DNA of 23,371 nucleotides from NCBI GenBank assembly GCA_046733295.1, contig JBKPOY010000027.1, positions 1 through 23,371 of the forward strand, read 5' to 3'. A model generated the notes under the pieces. That model did not search any database. It was not told where the DNA came from and was given only the letters and a program-made list of their open reading frames with translations. The first letter of the stretch is position 1. Every line of letters starts with the position of its first letter. This document shows positions 14,479 through 22,221 of this stretch, piece after piece. This DNA comes from 13-2-20CM-68-14 sp046733295 (lineage in GTDB: Bacteria > Actinomycetota > Thermoleophilia > Gaiellales > Gaiellaceae). Both the position numbers and the translations under genes were made by a program.

Positions 14479-15912
14479 ATGTGGTGGGAGAACGCGGTCG
14501 TCTACCAGATCTATCCGCGGTCGTTCCAGGATTCGGACGGCGACGGCGTCGGCGACCTCAGGGGGATCACCCGGCGGCTCGACCACCTCGTGTGGCTGGG
14601 CGTGGACGCGCTTTGGCTGTCGCCGATCTACCCCTCCCCCCTCGCCGACTTCGGCTACGACATCTCGGACTACACGGCGGTCGACCCGCGGTTCGGAACG
14701 CTCGAGGACTTCGACGAGCTCGTGGCGGCCGCGCATGAGCGCGACCTCCGCGTTCTGGTCGACCTCGTTCTCAACCACACATCGATCGACCACCCCTGGT
14801 TTCGCGCGCACCCCGACCGTTACGTGTGGTCGCCGGTCGACGGGCCCCCGAACAACTGGGTCGCCGCCTTCGGCGGGCCGGCGTGGAGTCGCGACGAGGA
14901 GAGCGGCCGCTGGTACCTGCACTCCTTCTACCCGGAGCAGCCCGATCTCGACTGGCGCAACCCCGAGGTCGTGCGGGCGATGCAGGAAGTCGTGCGCTTC
15001 TGGCGCGACCGTGGGGTGGACGGGTTCCGCCTCGACGCCATCGACCGGCTCGTCAAGGACGAGCTGCTCCGCGACGATCCACCCGCGACCGGGGCGTTCC
15101 CCTTCCCGGAGCGACCCGAGGCGGCGAAGCTCGATCAGATCTACTCGCGCAACCGGCCCGAGACGATCGACGCCCTCCGGAAGGTCCGTGAAGCTGCAGG
15201 CGACGCCTTCCTCGTCGGCGAGGTCTACCTGCCGACGCGCGAGTACCCACGCTACCTGGAGGTTCTCGACGCGACCTTCGCCTTCGAGTTTCTCTTCTCG
15301 CCGTGGGAGGCCGCGCGTCTGCGCGCCGCCATCGGCCCGGCCGCGGCTCTCGACCGCGTCGCCTGGGTGATGTCGAACCACGATTTCGAGCGGCTCGCGA
15401 CGCGGCTCGGCCCCGCGAACGTGCGGGCGGCCGCGCTGCTGCTGCTCTCGCTCCCCGGCCCGGCGTTCATCTACCAGGGCGACGAGATCGGGCTTCCCAA
15501 CGGCCCGGGGGCGGAGCCGCCGCACGATCGCGCGGGCCGCGACCCGATGCGCCACCCGATGCAGTGGGACGCGTCGCCGACCGGGGGCTTCACGACGGGC
15601 GAACCGTGGCTGGCGCCGATCGATCCCGGCAAGCGAAACGTGGACGACCAGCGCGCCGATCCCGACTCGCTGCTGAGCTTCTACCGCCGCTTGATCGAGC
15701 TCCGGCGGAGCCTGCCCGACGAGTTCCGGCTCGCCGGCGAAGCGCCGGGGATCGTCGCCTTCGACCGCGGCGGGTTCGCGGTAGCCGTCAACGCGAGCGG
15801 CGCCGAGCAGACGGCCGACCTGGGCGAAGCGGTCGTGGTGACCGGGCCGGGAGCGGTAACGGACGGCCGGCTCGCGGCGCATGCCGGTGCTATCGCTCGC
15901 AACCCCGGTTAA
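14479..15912 (+). CDS. GH13 alpha-glucosidase (oligo-1,6-glucosidase/alpha-glucosidase group)
   Basis: The enzyme (477 aa, no signal peptide, so cytoplasmic) cleaves terminal alpha-glucosyl bonds. The GH13 regions are clear: region I DLVLNH (95-100), nucleophile Asp186 in GFRLDAIDRL, acid/base Glu248 in VGEVY, transition-state Asp302 in SNHDFER, and a fifth region, QPDLDW, close to the QPDLNW of the oligo-1,6-glucosidase group. Residue 187 after the nucleophile is Ala rather than the Val linked to alpha-1,6 specificity, so an alpha-1,4-linked or similar small substrate is favoured (inference). The start is ATG 14479, where the protein opens with WWENAVVYQIYPRSF, the normal N-terminus. The open frame continues upstream but is antisense to the EF-G2-like gene. 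The MalK-type gene follows 25 bases later on the same strand, tying it to sugar uptake. Confidence 0.9.
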   Translation: MWWENAVVYQIYPRSFQDSDGDGVGDLRGITRRLDHLVWLGVDALWLSPIYPSPLADFGYDISDYTAVDPRFGTLEDFDELVAAAHERDLRVLVDLVLNHTSIDHPWFRAHPDRYVWSPVDGPPNNWVAAFGGPAWSRDEESGRWYLHSFYPEQPDLDWRNPEVVRAMQEVVRFWRDRGVDGFRLDAIDRLVKDELLRDDPPATGAFPFPERPEAAKLDQIYSRNRPETIDALRKVREAAGDAFLVGEVYLPTREYPRYLEVLDATFAFEFLFSPWEAARLRAAIGPAAALDRVAWVMSNHDFERLATRLGPANVRAAALLLLSLPGPAFIYQGDEIGLPNGPGAEPPHDRAGRDPMRHPMQWDASPTGGFTTGEPWLAPIDPGKRNVDDQRADPDSLLSFYRRLIELRRSLPDEFRLAGEAPGIVAFDRGGFAVAVNASGAEQTADLGEAVVVTGPGAVTDGRLAAHAGAIARNPG

Positions 15913-15937
15913 GCTCGCTCTCGACAGAGGAGGCTCG

Positions 15938-17134
<1,197 letters not shown>

Positions 17135-17137
17135 GGT

Positions 17138-18052
17138 TTAGCCCTTGACCGCGCCGGCCGTCAGGCCGGCCAGGATCCGGCGCTGCAGGATCAGCGTCAA
17201 CACCACGAGCGGCAGCGTGACGACGACGGTCGCGGCCATGATCTGGCCCCACGGCACCTGGAAGCTGCTGCCCGACTTCCCGACGAACGACGTGATGGCG
17301 AGGGGAACCGTGTACTTGTCCGTCGACTGGATGAAGGAGATCGCGTAGAGGTACTCGTTCCACGCGGCGATGAAGGCAAGCAAGCCGGTCGTCACCAGGC
17401 CGGGTGCGATCAGGGGCAGGAGGACCTTGTAGAAGACCTGCAGCGGCGTCGCGCCGTCGACGTAGGCGGCCTCCTCGAGGTCACCAGGTAGCTGGCGCAT
17501 GAAGCTCGTCAGCACCCAGACGGTGAACGGGAGCGTGAAGATCATGTAGCTGAAAATCAGCGAGCCGAGCTTGTCGTAGAGGTGGAAGTCGCGCATCATC
17601 GTGTACAGCGCGCCCAGGATCGCGATCTGCGGGAAGATCGTCATCGACAGCATCAGGTAGAGAACCCCCGAGCGGCCGCGGAAGCGGAACCGGCCGAGCG
17701 CATAGGCGGCTAGGGAGCCGATGACCAGCGCGAGCAGCGTCACAGTGCCCGCGACGATCGTCGAGTTGATGAGCGCCTGCGTGAAGAACGAGGTGCTGAA
17801 GATCTCGCGGAAGTTCGCGAGCGTCGGATCTGACGGGAAATACTTGATCGGCGTGTTGAACAGCTGCCCCTCGGGCGTGAAGGCCGAGCGAACAGCCCAG
17901 TAGAACGGGAACAACGCGTAGACCAGGATCAGCAGGATCAGGAGGTAGAACGGCACCTTCGCTAGGAACCGGCCGGCAGGGCTGCGGCGCAACCACTGGC
18001 CGCGACTGGCCGGCCGCTCGGCTCTCCGGGCCGCCTCGGCAACGGTGCTCAT
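17138..18052 (-). CDS. Sugar ABC transporter permease (MalG/ThuG-like)
   Basis: A 304-aa inner-membrane protein with about six hydrophobic segments (e.g. FYLLILLILVYALFPFYWAV) and the EAA loop that docks on the ATPase (EEAAYVDGATPLQVFYKVLL, then PLIAPGL). This is the MalG-type subunit of carbohydrate uptake transporters (CUT1). Its ATG overlaps the TGA of the upstream permease by four bases (18049-18052), so the two are translationally coupled. The N-terminal tail is long and basic before the first helix. It is the last gene of the binding-protein operon. Confidence 0.9.
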   Translation of the reverse strand: MSTVAEAARRAERPASRGQWLRRSPAGRFLAKVPFYLLILLILVYALFPFYWAVRSAFTPEGQLFNTPIKYFPSDPTLANFREIFSTSFFTQALINSTIVAGTVTLLALVIGSLAAYALGRFRFRGRSGVLYLMLSMTIFPQIAILGALYTMMRDFHLYDKLGSLIFSYMIFTLPFTVWVLTSFMRQLPGDLEEAAYVDGATPLQVFYKVLLPLIAPGLVTTGLLAFIAAWNEYLYAISFIQSTDKYTVPLAITSFVGKSGSSFQVPWGQIMAATVVVTLPLVVLTLILQRRILAGLTAGAVKG

Positions 18053-18975
18053 CGCTCGCTCACCCGCATGAAGGTGACGTAGATGACCACGAAGAGCGAG
18101 ATGATCAGGAAGATCGCCACGCTGATGGCGCTGCCGTAGCCAACGTGACCGTCGCCGACGATCGTGCTCTGGGCGTAGATCGCCATCGTCTGGGTGTCGG
18201 GCCGGTTGCCGAAGAACACGTAGAAGACGTCGAAGACGCGCAATGCGTCGAGCGTCCTGAAGATGAGCGTGACCAGGATCGCCGGCATGAGCAGCGGCAG
18301 CGTGATGCGCCAGAACTGCTGCAGCTTGTTGGCCCCGTCCACGGACGCGGCCTCGTAGACGTCACCCGGGATCACCTGGAGCCCCGCCAACAGGAGCAGA
18401 GCGACGAACGGCGTCGTCTTCCAGATGTCGACGGCGCAGACCGACGCGAGCGCCGTGCTCGGCTCCGCGACCCACGCGTGCCCGTGCGAAAGGAGGTGCG
18501 TTTTGATGCCGAGATCGTTCACGACGCCGAAGATGTCGTCGAACATCCACTTCCACATCTGCGCGGCGACGACGGTCGGGATCGCCCACGGCACGAGCAT
18601 CACGGCCCGCATCAGGCCACGTCCCTTGAAGCTGGAGTTGACGACGAGGGCAATGATCATCCCGAGCACGAACTCGAACGAGACCGTGATCAGGGTGAAC
18701 TTGATCGTGACCCAAATCGAATGCCGGAAGTCGGGGTCGTGCCAGAGGTCTCGATAGTTCTGCAGTCCGACCCACTCCGTGGGCGTGATACCCCCCAGGA
18801 ATTCCTGGTTCGTGAAGCTCTGGTAGACCGTCTTGCCGAGCGGGTAGAGGGCGACGAAGCTAACGGCCGCGAGCGCGGGTATCAGCAGCAGCCACGCGAA
18901 CCGAGCCTGCCGGCGGTGGAGCTTCGTCCTTCGACGGCGGCGGGGAGTGGGTGCGGGTGTGGCGACCGAGCTCAT
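18049..18975 (-). CDS. Sugar ABC transporter permease (MalF/ThuF-like)
   Basis: A 308-aa membrane subunit with a basic N-terminus (RRRRRTKLHRRQ) and a first helix at FAWLLLIPALAAVSFVALYP. Several more helices follow, with an EAA loop at DVYEAASVDGANKLQQFWRI then TLPLLMPAI. It pairs with the downstream permease to form the channel. The short N-terminal region, lacking the large periplasmic loop of enteric MalF, is typical of actinobacterial and firmicute members. The ATG at 18975 lies 75 bases after the binding-protein gene, with a strong hairpin in that gap. It ends in an ATGA overlap with the next gene. Confidence 0.9.
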   Translation of the reverse strand: MSSVATPAPTPRRRRRTKLHRRQARFAWLLLIPALAAVSFVALYPLGKTVYQSFTNQEFLGGITPTEWVGLQNYRDLWHDPDFRHSIWVTIKFTLITVSFEFVLGMIIALVVNSSFKGRGLMRAVMLVPWAIPTVVAAQMWKWMFDDIFGVVNDLGIKTHLLSHGHAWVAEPSTALASVCAVDIWKTTPFVALLLLAGLQVIPGDVYEAASVDGANKLQQFWRITLPLLMPAILVTLIFRTLDALRVFDVFYVFFGNRPDTQTMAIYAQSTIVGDGHVGYGSAISVAIFLIISLFVVIYVTFMRVSER

Positions 18976-18997
18976 CCTGAGGCGTCGTGGAGAAGGT

Positions 18998-19027
18998 GAG
19001 GGAGGATGACAGATGCCATCCTCCCTC
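18998..19027 (-). terminator. Intercistronic 11-bp hairpin between binding-protein and permease genes
   Basis: GAGGGAGGATG (18998-19008) pairs perfectly with CATCCTCCCTC (19017-19027) around eight bases. It lies 22 bases past the binding-protein stop and 22 bases before the permease start. Without a U-tract it is more likely a processing/stability hairpin or partial attenuator that gives more binding protein than permease, as in malE-malF. It may also hinder permease translation initiation. Confidence 0.65.
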
Positions 19028-19049
19028 GCTTCGACCTAGGTTGCTCGGA

Positions 19050-20411
19050 CTAGCGAACGAGCCGCTTCAGCTTCGACTCGATCGACGGCACGACGCTGTT
19101 TGCGGACGAGCCGTTGAGGATCTGGTTGATCCCCTGGTAGATCGCCTTCGACCCTTCGTTGTAGCGGGTCTTCAGGAATTTCGAGGGCCGCGTGACGCGT
19201 GCGACCTTCGCGATTGCCGGCTTCAGGTACGGGTTCGCCCTGACGACGGCCTTGTCCTGAGCGACCTTCGGGATCGTCGGGACGTTCGTGTTGAAGATGG
19301 CGTCGAACCGCTGGACTGCAGGGCTCGTCAGATAGCGGACGAGCTCGATCGACGCATCCTTGTGCTTCGAGTACTTCGACACGCCGAGCTGCCAACCACC
19401 GACGGTGCCCACCGAGGGGCCGGCGGCGCCGTGTGGAAGCACGGTGACGCTGAACTTGCCCTTCACCTTCGAGTCCGCGCCCTGGCCCACCGAGTACGCG
19501 TACGGCCAGTTGCGCATGAAGGCGGCGTTGCCTGCGACGAAGGCGTTGTGGGTCTCGCCTTCCTGGTACGTCGTCACGTTCCGCGGCGTGATCTTCCCGA
19601 TCTGGGTGCGCATGGCATTCAGAATGTTCTTCGCCTTGGAGTTGTTGATCGTGACCTTCCCGTTGTCGATGAAGTGGCCGCCGCCTGCCGATGCGATCCA
19701 CTCGAGCGCATCGCACGTAAGACCCTCGTACGAGTTGCCCTGGAAGACGAAGCCGTAGAAGTTGTCGTTGGTCTTCCGCTCACCTGCCTGGATCTTCTGA
19801 GCCTGCGAGAAGAGCTGCGCCCACGTCTTCGGCGGGCCGTTGATCCCGTATTTCTTGAGCAGGTCGGTGCGGTAGTAGAGGATCCCGAAATCGCCGAACC
19901 ATGGCATCGCGATCAGCTTCCCGCCGACGGTGTCGTTCTGGATGATCGACTGCACGTGCGCCTTCGCCGCCTTGCCGAGCTTCGGCTTCAGGTTGACGAG
20001 ATACGGCGCGAACGCACCCGGCCAGACGACGTCGAGCATCATCACGTCGATCGACGACGACTTCGACGAGAATGCCCTCGCGAGCTGCGAGTACGACGCG
20101 TCGGAAGCCGACGGATGCGGCACGAGCTTCACGTTGATGCCGGTGTCCTTCTTGAACCGCGCGACGAGCTTCAGGTCGCGGATGTGGCTGGAGCCAACGG
20201 CCGCATCGCCGACGAACGTGATCTTCTGCCCGCCGTACTTCTTCCTGAGAGCGGCCGCGTTCGGAACTTTCGGCGGGGCGATCGCCGCCGCCTTCATGGG
20301 AGACGCCTGAGCGTGCTCGCGCGCGGTCCCCGCCACGGCGACGCTCAGCGACACGGTGAGAGCCAGCGCTGCAGCCAGCCCAGCCACCGCGAGGAGTGGT
20401 CGGTGCTTCAC
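19050..20411 (-). CDS. Extracellular solute-binding protein, family 1 (trehalose/maltose/alpha-glucoside type)
   Basis: A 453-aa binding protein that delivers sugar to the two permeases. Blocks typical of ThuE/LpqY/AglE-like proteins are present: MPWFGDFGILYYRTDLLKKY, FVFQGNSYEGLTCDALEW, GKITPRNVTTYQEGE and AFMRNWPYAYSVGQ. The N-terminus is a Sec signal peptide (KHRPLLAVAGLAAALALTVS, ending near AVAG or HAQA). There is no cysteine in the signal region, so no lipobox. The start chosen is GTG 20411, which places the basic KHR directly before the hydrophobic core. An upstream start at 20471 would put an Arg-rich tail before the signal peptide and run through a palindrome. The substrate is inferred from family resemblance and the glucosidase neighbour. 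Confidence 0.88.
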   Translation of the reverse strand: MKHRPLLAVAGLAAALALTVSLSVAVAGTAREHAQASPMKAAAIAPPKVPNAAALRKKYGGQKITFVGDAAVGSSHIRDLKLVARFKKDTGINVKLVPHPSASDASYSQLARAFSSKSSSIDVMMLDVVWPGAFAPYLVNLKPKLGKAAKAHVQSIIQNDTVGGKLIAMPWFGDFGILYYRTDLLKKYGINGPPKTWAQLFSQAQKIQAGERKTNDNFYGFVFQGNSYEGLTCDALEWIASAGGGHFIDNGKVTINNSKAKNILNAMRTQIGKITPRNVTTYQEGETHNAFVAGNAAFMRNWPYAYSVGQGADSKVKGKFSVTVLPHGAAGPSVGTVGGWQLGVSKYSKHKDASIELVRYLTSPAVQRFDAIFNTNVPTIPKVAQDKAVVRANPYLKPAIAKVARVTRPSKFLKTRYNEGSKAIYQGINQILNGSSANSVVPSIESKLKRLVR

Positions 20412-20451
20412 GGTTTGCCCATCCTTTCTCGTTGTACCCCTGATGACTCTA

Positions 20452-20477
20452 ACTCGCTCGACCCGGTCCAAGCGAGT
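20452..20477. promoter_or_regulatory. Nested palindrome upstream of the sugar-binding protein gene
   Basis: ACTCGCT (20452-20458) pairs with AGCGAGT (20471-20477), and inside it GACC (20460-20463) pairs with GGTC (20465-20468) around one C. The site is 41-66 bases before the GTG start of the binding-protein gene. It is a good candidate operator for a sugar-responsive repressor, or a leader stem-loop. No regulator gene sits nearby in the window. Confidence 0.45.
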
Positions 20478-20508
20478 CCTCGGAAATGTAAGACGCGCGG
20501 GGGGCCGC

Positions 20509-20578
20509 TTAGTTGGCGATGACGCGGGAGAGCTCGGCCTCGTCGGTCCCTTTTTTGGACCCCGATAAAGGCCGGCAT
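20509..20578 (-). other. Tiny open frame with a slip-prone A6 run after the sigma factor gene
   Basis: Starting at ATG 20578, with GAGAGAGGG just upstream, the frame reads MPAFIGV and then meets a run of six A (20551-20556 on this strand). Shifting by one base there gives KKGTDEAELSRVIAN and a TAA at 20509. The A6 run forms most of the loop of a GGTCC/GGACC hairpin (20545-20561). This may be a decayed small gene, a sequencing slip in a homopolymer, or chance. Confidence 0.2.
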
Positions 20579-20586
20579 TACCCTCT

Positions 20587-20621
20587 CTCGAGCGTGTCGG
20601 GGCGACCTGCTAGCGCTCGAG
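20587..20621 (-). terminator. Inverted repeat spanning the 3' end of the sigma factor gene
   Basis: CTCGAGCG (20587-20594) and CGCTCGAG (20614-20621) are perfect 8-bp arms around 19 bases that include the TAG stop of the sigma factor gene. This is a possible terminator or mRNA-stabilising hairpin, with no U-tract. Confidence 0.35.
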
Positions 20622-21401
20622 CGGCGCGCGTGCAGGCGAGCCCGCAAGCCTGCCTTTGAGCCGCAGGATCGCCTTCGTGTGGAGCTGTGAGACCCGCGAC
20701 TCGGTGACGCCGAGCACCTCGCCGATCTCGCGCAGGGTCAGTTCCTCGTAGTAGTAGAGCGTGACGACGAGCTTCTCGCGCTCGGGAAGACGTGCGATCG
20801 CCTCGCCGAGCGCCTCCTTCATCTCCGTCTCCGCCAGCGCTGACTGCGGTTCAGGGCCTTGGGTATCCTCGATCGTGTCGATCAGAGCGATCCGGTCGCC
20901 CCCGGTGGACGAGACGGTCCAGAGCTCGTCGAGCGCGGCGATCGAAGAGCGCCCGATCTCGCTGAGGCTGTCGTCGAGCTCCTCCTCCGTCATGCCGAGC
21001 TTCTTCGCCATCTCCTCGTCCGTCGGGGCGCGGCCGAGCCTCGCCTCGAGCTCCGCGATCGCGCGCTCGATGTCCCGCGCCCTCGAGCGAACGGAGCGAG
21101 GGACCCAGTCCATTGCGCGCAGCTCGTCGATGATCGACCCCTTGATCCTCGCGATCGCGTACGTCTCGAACTTGACGTCGCGGTCGGGGTCGTAGCGCTC
21201 GATGGCGCCGATCAGGCCGAGCAGCCCGTACTGGACGAGATCGCTCTCGTCGACGTGCGACGGCAGGCCGCTTCCCACGCGCCCGGCGACATACTTGACG
21301 AGCGGCGCGTACGTGAGGATCAGGCGCTCGCGGAGGCTCTGGTCGCCGCTCCTGCGGTATTCCTGCCAGAGCGACTGGGTGTCCTCGGGCTTCGTCGCCA
21401 C
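20610..21401 (-). CDS. RNA polymerase sigma factor, WhiG/FliA (sigma-28) family
   Basis: The product (263 aa) directs RNA polymerase to sigma-28-type promoters. Region 2 is clear (LVKYVAGRVGSGLPSHVDES, GLLGLIGAIERYDPDRDVKF, then ETYAIARIKGSIIDELRAMD and WVPRSVR). Region 3 follows (ELEARLGRAPTDEEMAKKLG). Region 4 contains the helix-turn-helix (LPEREKLVVTLYYYEELTLR, then EIGEVLGVTESRVSQLHTKA). The similarity to Streptomyces WhiG and to FliA is strong; whether it serves motility or development cannot be told here. GTG 21401 gives a normal N-terminus (MATKPEDTQSLWQEY). A TTG at 21440 would add 13 residues and overlap the upstream stop by four bases (TTGA), which would imply translational coupling; neither start has a good ribosome-binding site. 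No anti-sigma factor gene is adjacent. Confidence 0.92.
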   Translation of the reverse strand: MATKPEDTQSLWQEYRRSGDQSLRERLILTYAPLVKYVAGRVGSGLPSHVDESDLVQYGLLGLIGAIERYDPDRDVKFETYAIARIKGSIIDELRAMDWVPRSVRSRARDIERAIAELEARLGRAPTDEEMAKKLGMTEEELDDSLSEIGRSSIAALDELWTVSSTGGDRIALIDTIEDTQGPEPQSALAETEMKEALGEAIARLPEREKLVVTLYYYEELTLREIGEVLGVTESRVSQLHTKAILRLKGRLAGSPARAPLER

Positions 21402-21436
21402 GTCAAGAGGATACGGTCTCGGACCGCCGGTTCCCT

Positions 21437-21628
21437 TCAACGGGGGCGGAGGGCCCGGAACGCCAGCGCGCCGAGCCAGAGCGCCAACGCCGCCGCGGCG
21501 AAGGCGATCACGAGCAGACCGAGCTCGTCCCGCGCAGCGTCTGCAGCGGCGGCCGCGACGCCGGCGAGGCCGACCGCGAGCACCAGGAAGAGCGCTCCGA
21601 GTGCACGCCTCTGCCCTGGTGTCCTCAA
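21437..21628 (-). CDS. Small two-helix membrane protein upstream of the sigma factor
   Basis: This is a 63-aa protein with two hydrophobic helices (ALGALFLVLAVGLAGVAAAA and LGLLVIAFAAAALALWLGAL). They are separated by DAARDE, with basic residues at both ends (RTPGQRR, RALRPR), so both termini are predicted cytoplasmic. The only start is TTG 21628, three bases after the stop of the preceding small acidic frame. Its TGA overlaps the alternative TTG start of the sigma factor. The gene is not recognised. Tight spacing suggests the three are one operon, and a role in controlling the sigma factor is possible but speculative. Confidence 0.5.
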   Translation of the reverse strand: MRTPGQRRALGALFLVLAVGLAGVAAAAADAARDELGLLVIAFAAAALALWLGALAFRALRPR

Positions 21629-21631
21629 CCG

Positions 21632-21742
21632 TTACTCGTCGGAGCTGGGCTCGTCGCGCTCTTCGTCGTCCTCGCCCTCTTGGCCGCCGAGCAAATCGTC
21701 CGTCTCGGGATGCGTCTGCTCGTCGTAGTCCTGGTCGGTCAC
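21632..21742 (-). CDS. Very small acidic protein (36 aa), tentative
   Basis: The frame from GTG 21742 encodes a highly acidic peptide (MTDQDYDEQTHPETDDLLGG, then QEGEDDEERDEPSSDE), with no hydrophobic or cysteine-containing segment. It is probably disordered. The start faces the tRNA-Trp promoter on the other strand, and the stop is three bases before the small membrane protein start. There is no good ribosome-binding site, so it rests on composition and spacing alone. Longer readings run into the tRNA gene and are unlikely. Confidence 0.4.
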   Translation of the reverse strand: MTDQDYDEQTHPETDDLLGGQEGEDDEERDEPSSDE

Positions 21743-21770
21743 GGGTCGAGTATGCCCGCGGGGCCGCCGA

Positions 21771-21776
21771 TACAAT
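21771..21776 (+). promoter_or_regulatory. Likely -10 element of the tRNA-Trp promoter
   Basis: TACAAT lies 16 bases before the first base of tRNA-Trp, the right distance for a -10 box with a short 5' leader. No convincing -35 box is present at 16-18 bases upstream; the nearest match is poor. Confidence 0.45.
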
Positions 21777-21792
21777 CGGTCACCTCGAACCG

Positions 21793-21865
21793 AGGGGCGT
21801 AGCTCAATTGGTAGAGCACCGGTCTCCAAAACCGGGGGTTGCAGGTTCGAGTCCTGTCGCCCCTG
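21793..21865 (+). tRNA. tRNA-Trp (anticodon CCA)
   Basis: A complete 73-nt cloverleaf. The acceptor stem AGGGGCG/CGCCCCT is perfect, with G as the discriminator base, as expected for Trp. The anticodon stem CCGGT/ACCGG encloses CTCCAAA with anticodon CCA. The T arm carries TTCGAGT. CCA is not encoded. In many actinobacteria tRNA-Trp precedes secE-nusG; here a terminator and integration debris follow instead. Confidence 0.95.
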
Positions 21866-21869
21866 TAGA

Positions 21870-21897
21870 GGAAAGCCCCGCTCAGGCGAGGCTTTCC
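21870..21897 (+). terminator. Strong terminator hairpin after tRNA-Trp
   Basis: GGAAAGCC (21870-21877) pairs with GGCTTTCC (21890-21897). The stem continues with three more pairs past one mismatch to a TCAG loop, and a TAGA/TCTA pairing extends it outward. It begins five bases after the tRNA and is the clearest terminator in the window. Confidence 0.8.
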
Positions 21898-22187
21898 GTC
21901 TACAGGTGAGAAGACGCGGCGATTACTTCTGCCCGACTTCTGCCCGAAGAGCCTCTCGTCGGCGAGCTCGGCCTCCTCGCGGAAGGTCTCGCCGGCCAGG
22001 TCGATGTAGAGCTGCATCGTCGCGAAGTCGGAGTGTCCGGCCCGCGCCATCATTGCCGCCGGCGAGACTCCGGCTGCCGATGTTTGTGTGCCTGCCTTCG
22101 TGGAACGACCTCAGCGGCCCGTCCACGTTCGCCCGCTTGAGGGCGGCCCGGAGCGTCTCCGGAAAGTGCCTGGAAATGAGCAGATTA

Positions 22188-22217
22188 TGGAGGCGGCGGG
22201 TATCCAACCCGCGTCCG
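22188..22217 (-). other. Fragment resembling the 3' end of tmRNA (ssrA), possible attachment-site scar
   Basis: Read on the minus strand, the 30 bases begin CGGACGCGGGTTGGATACCC and end GCCGCCTCCA. This closely follows the near-universal 3' end of tmRNA (GGACGCGGGTTCGATTCCCG, then CC-x-CCTCCA). The T-stem GCGGG/CCCGC is intact, but the T-loop is altered (TTGGATA instead of TTCGATT), so it is not a working end. No tmRNA body or tag-peptide reading frame is found upstream. It abuts the integrase remnant directly. Integrative elements often use the tmRNA 3' end as their attachment site. Confidence 0.55.
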
Positions 22218-22221
22218 CTGT

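Larger units (their letters stand above)
21739..22187 (-). pseudogene. C-terminal remnant of a tyrosine recombinase (integrase), frameshifted
   Basis: Two adjacent frames together encode the end of a phage-type integrase catalytic domain. From 22187 the frame reads NLLISRHFPETLRAALKRAN then VDGPLRSFHEGRHTNI, with the HxxR motif. Near 22071-22081 it must shift frame to continue AGVSPAAMMARAGHSDFATM and QLYIDLAGETFREEAE. The shift preserves the GHSD histidine and the nucleophile Tyr nine residues later. The first catalytic Arg and everything N-terminal are missing; upstream the DNA becomes a tmRNA-like fragment. After LFGQKSG the frame runs through the terminator hairpin and the tRNA-Trp gene to a stop at 21739, so the natural C-terminus is unclear. 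Its position against the tRNA suggests an old integration site there. Confidence 0.75.

Noticed and set aside
18987..20522. 511-codon plus-strand frame opposite the binding-protein gene
   Set aside because: Arg/Asp/Val-rich shadow with no motif; the minus strand encodes a clear solute-binding protein.
20412..20609. Considered a riboswitch in the leader of the binding-protein gene
   Set aside because: Several small hairpins exist, but no conserved core of a known riboswitch class could be matched by eye.
22188..22217. A complete tmRNA gene
   Set aside because: Only the 3' end pattern is present, with an altered T-loop; no 5' acceptor half or tag-peptide frame was found nearby.
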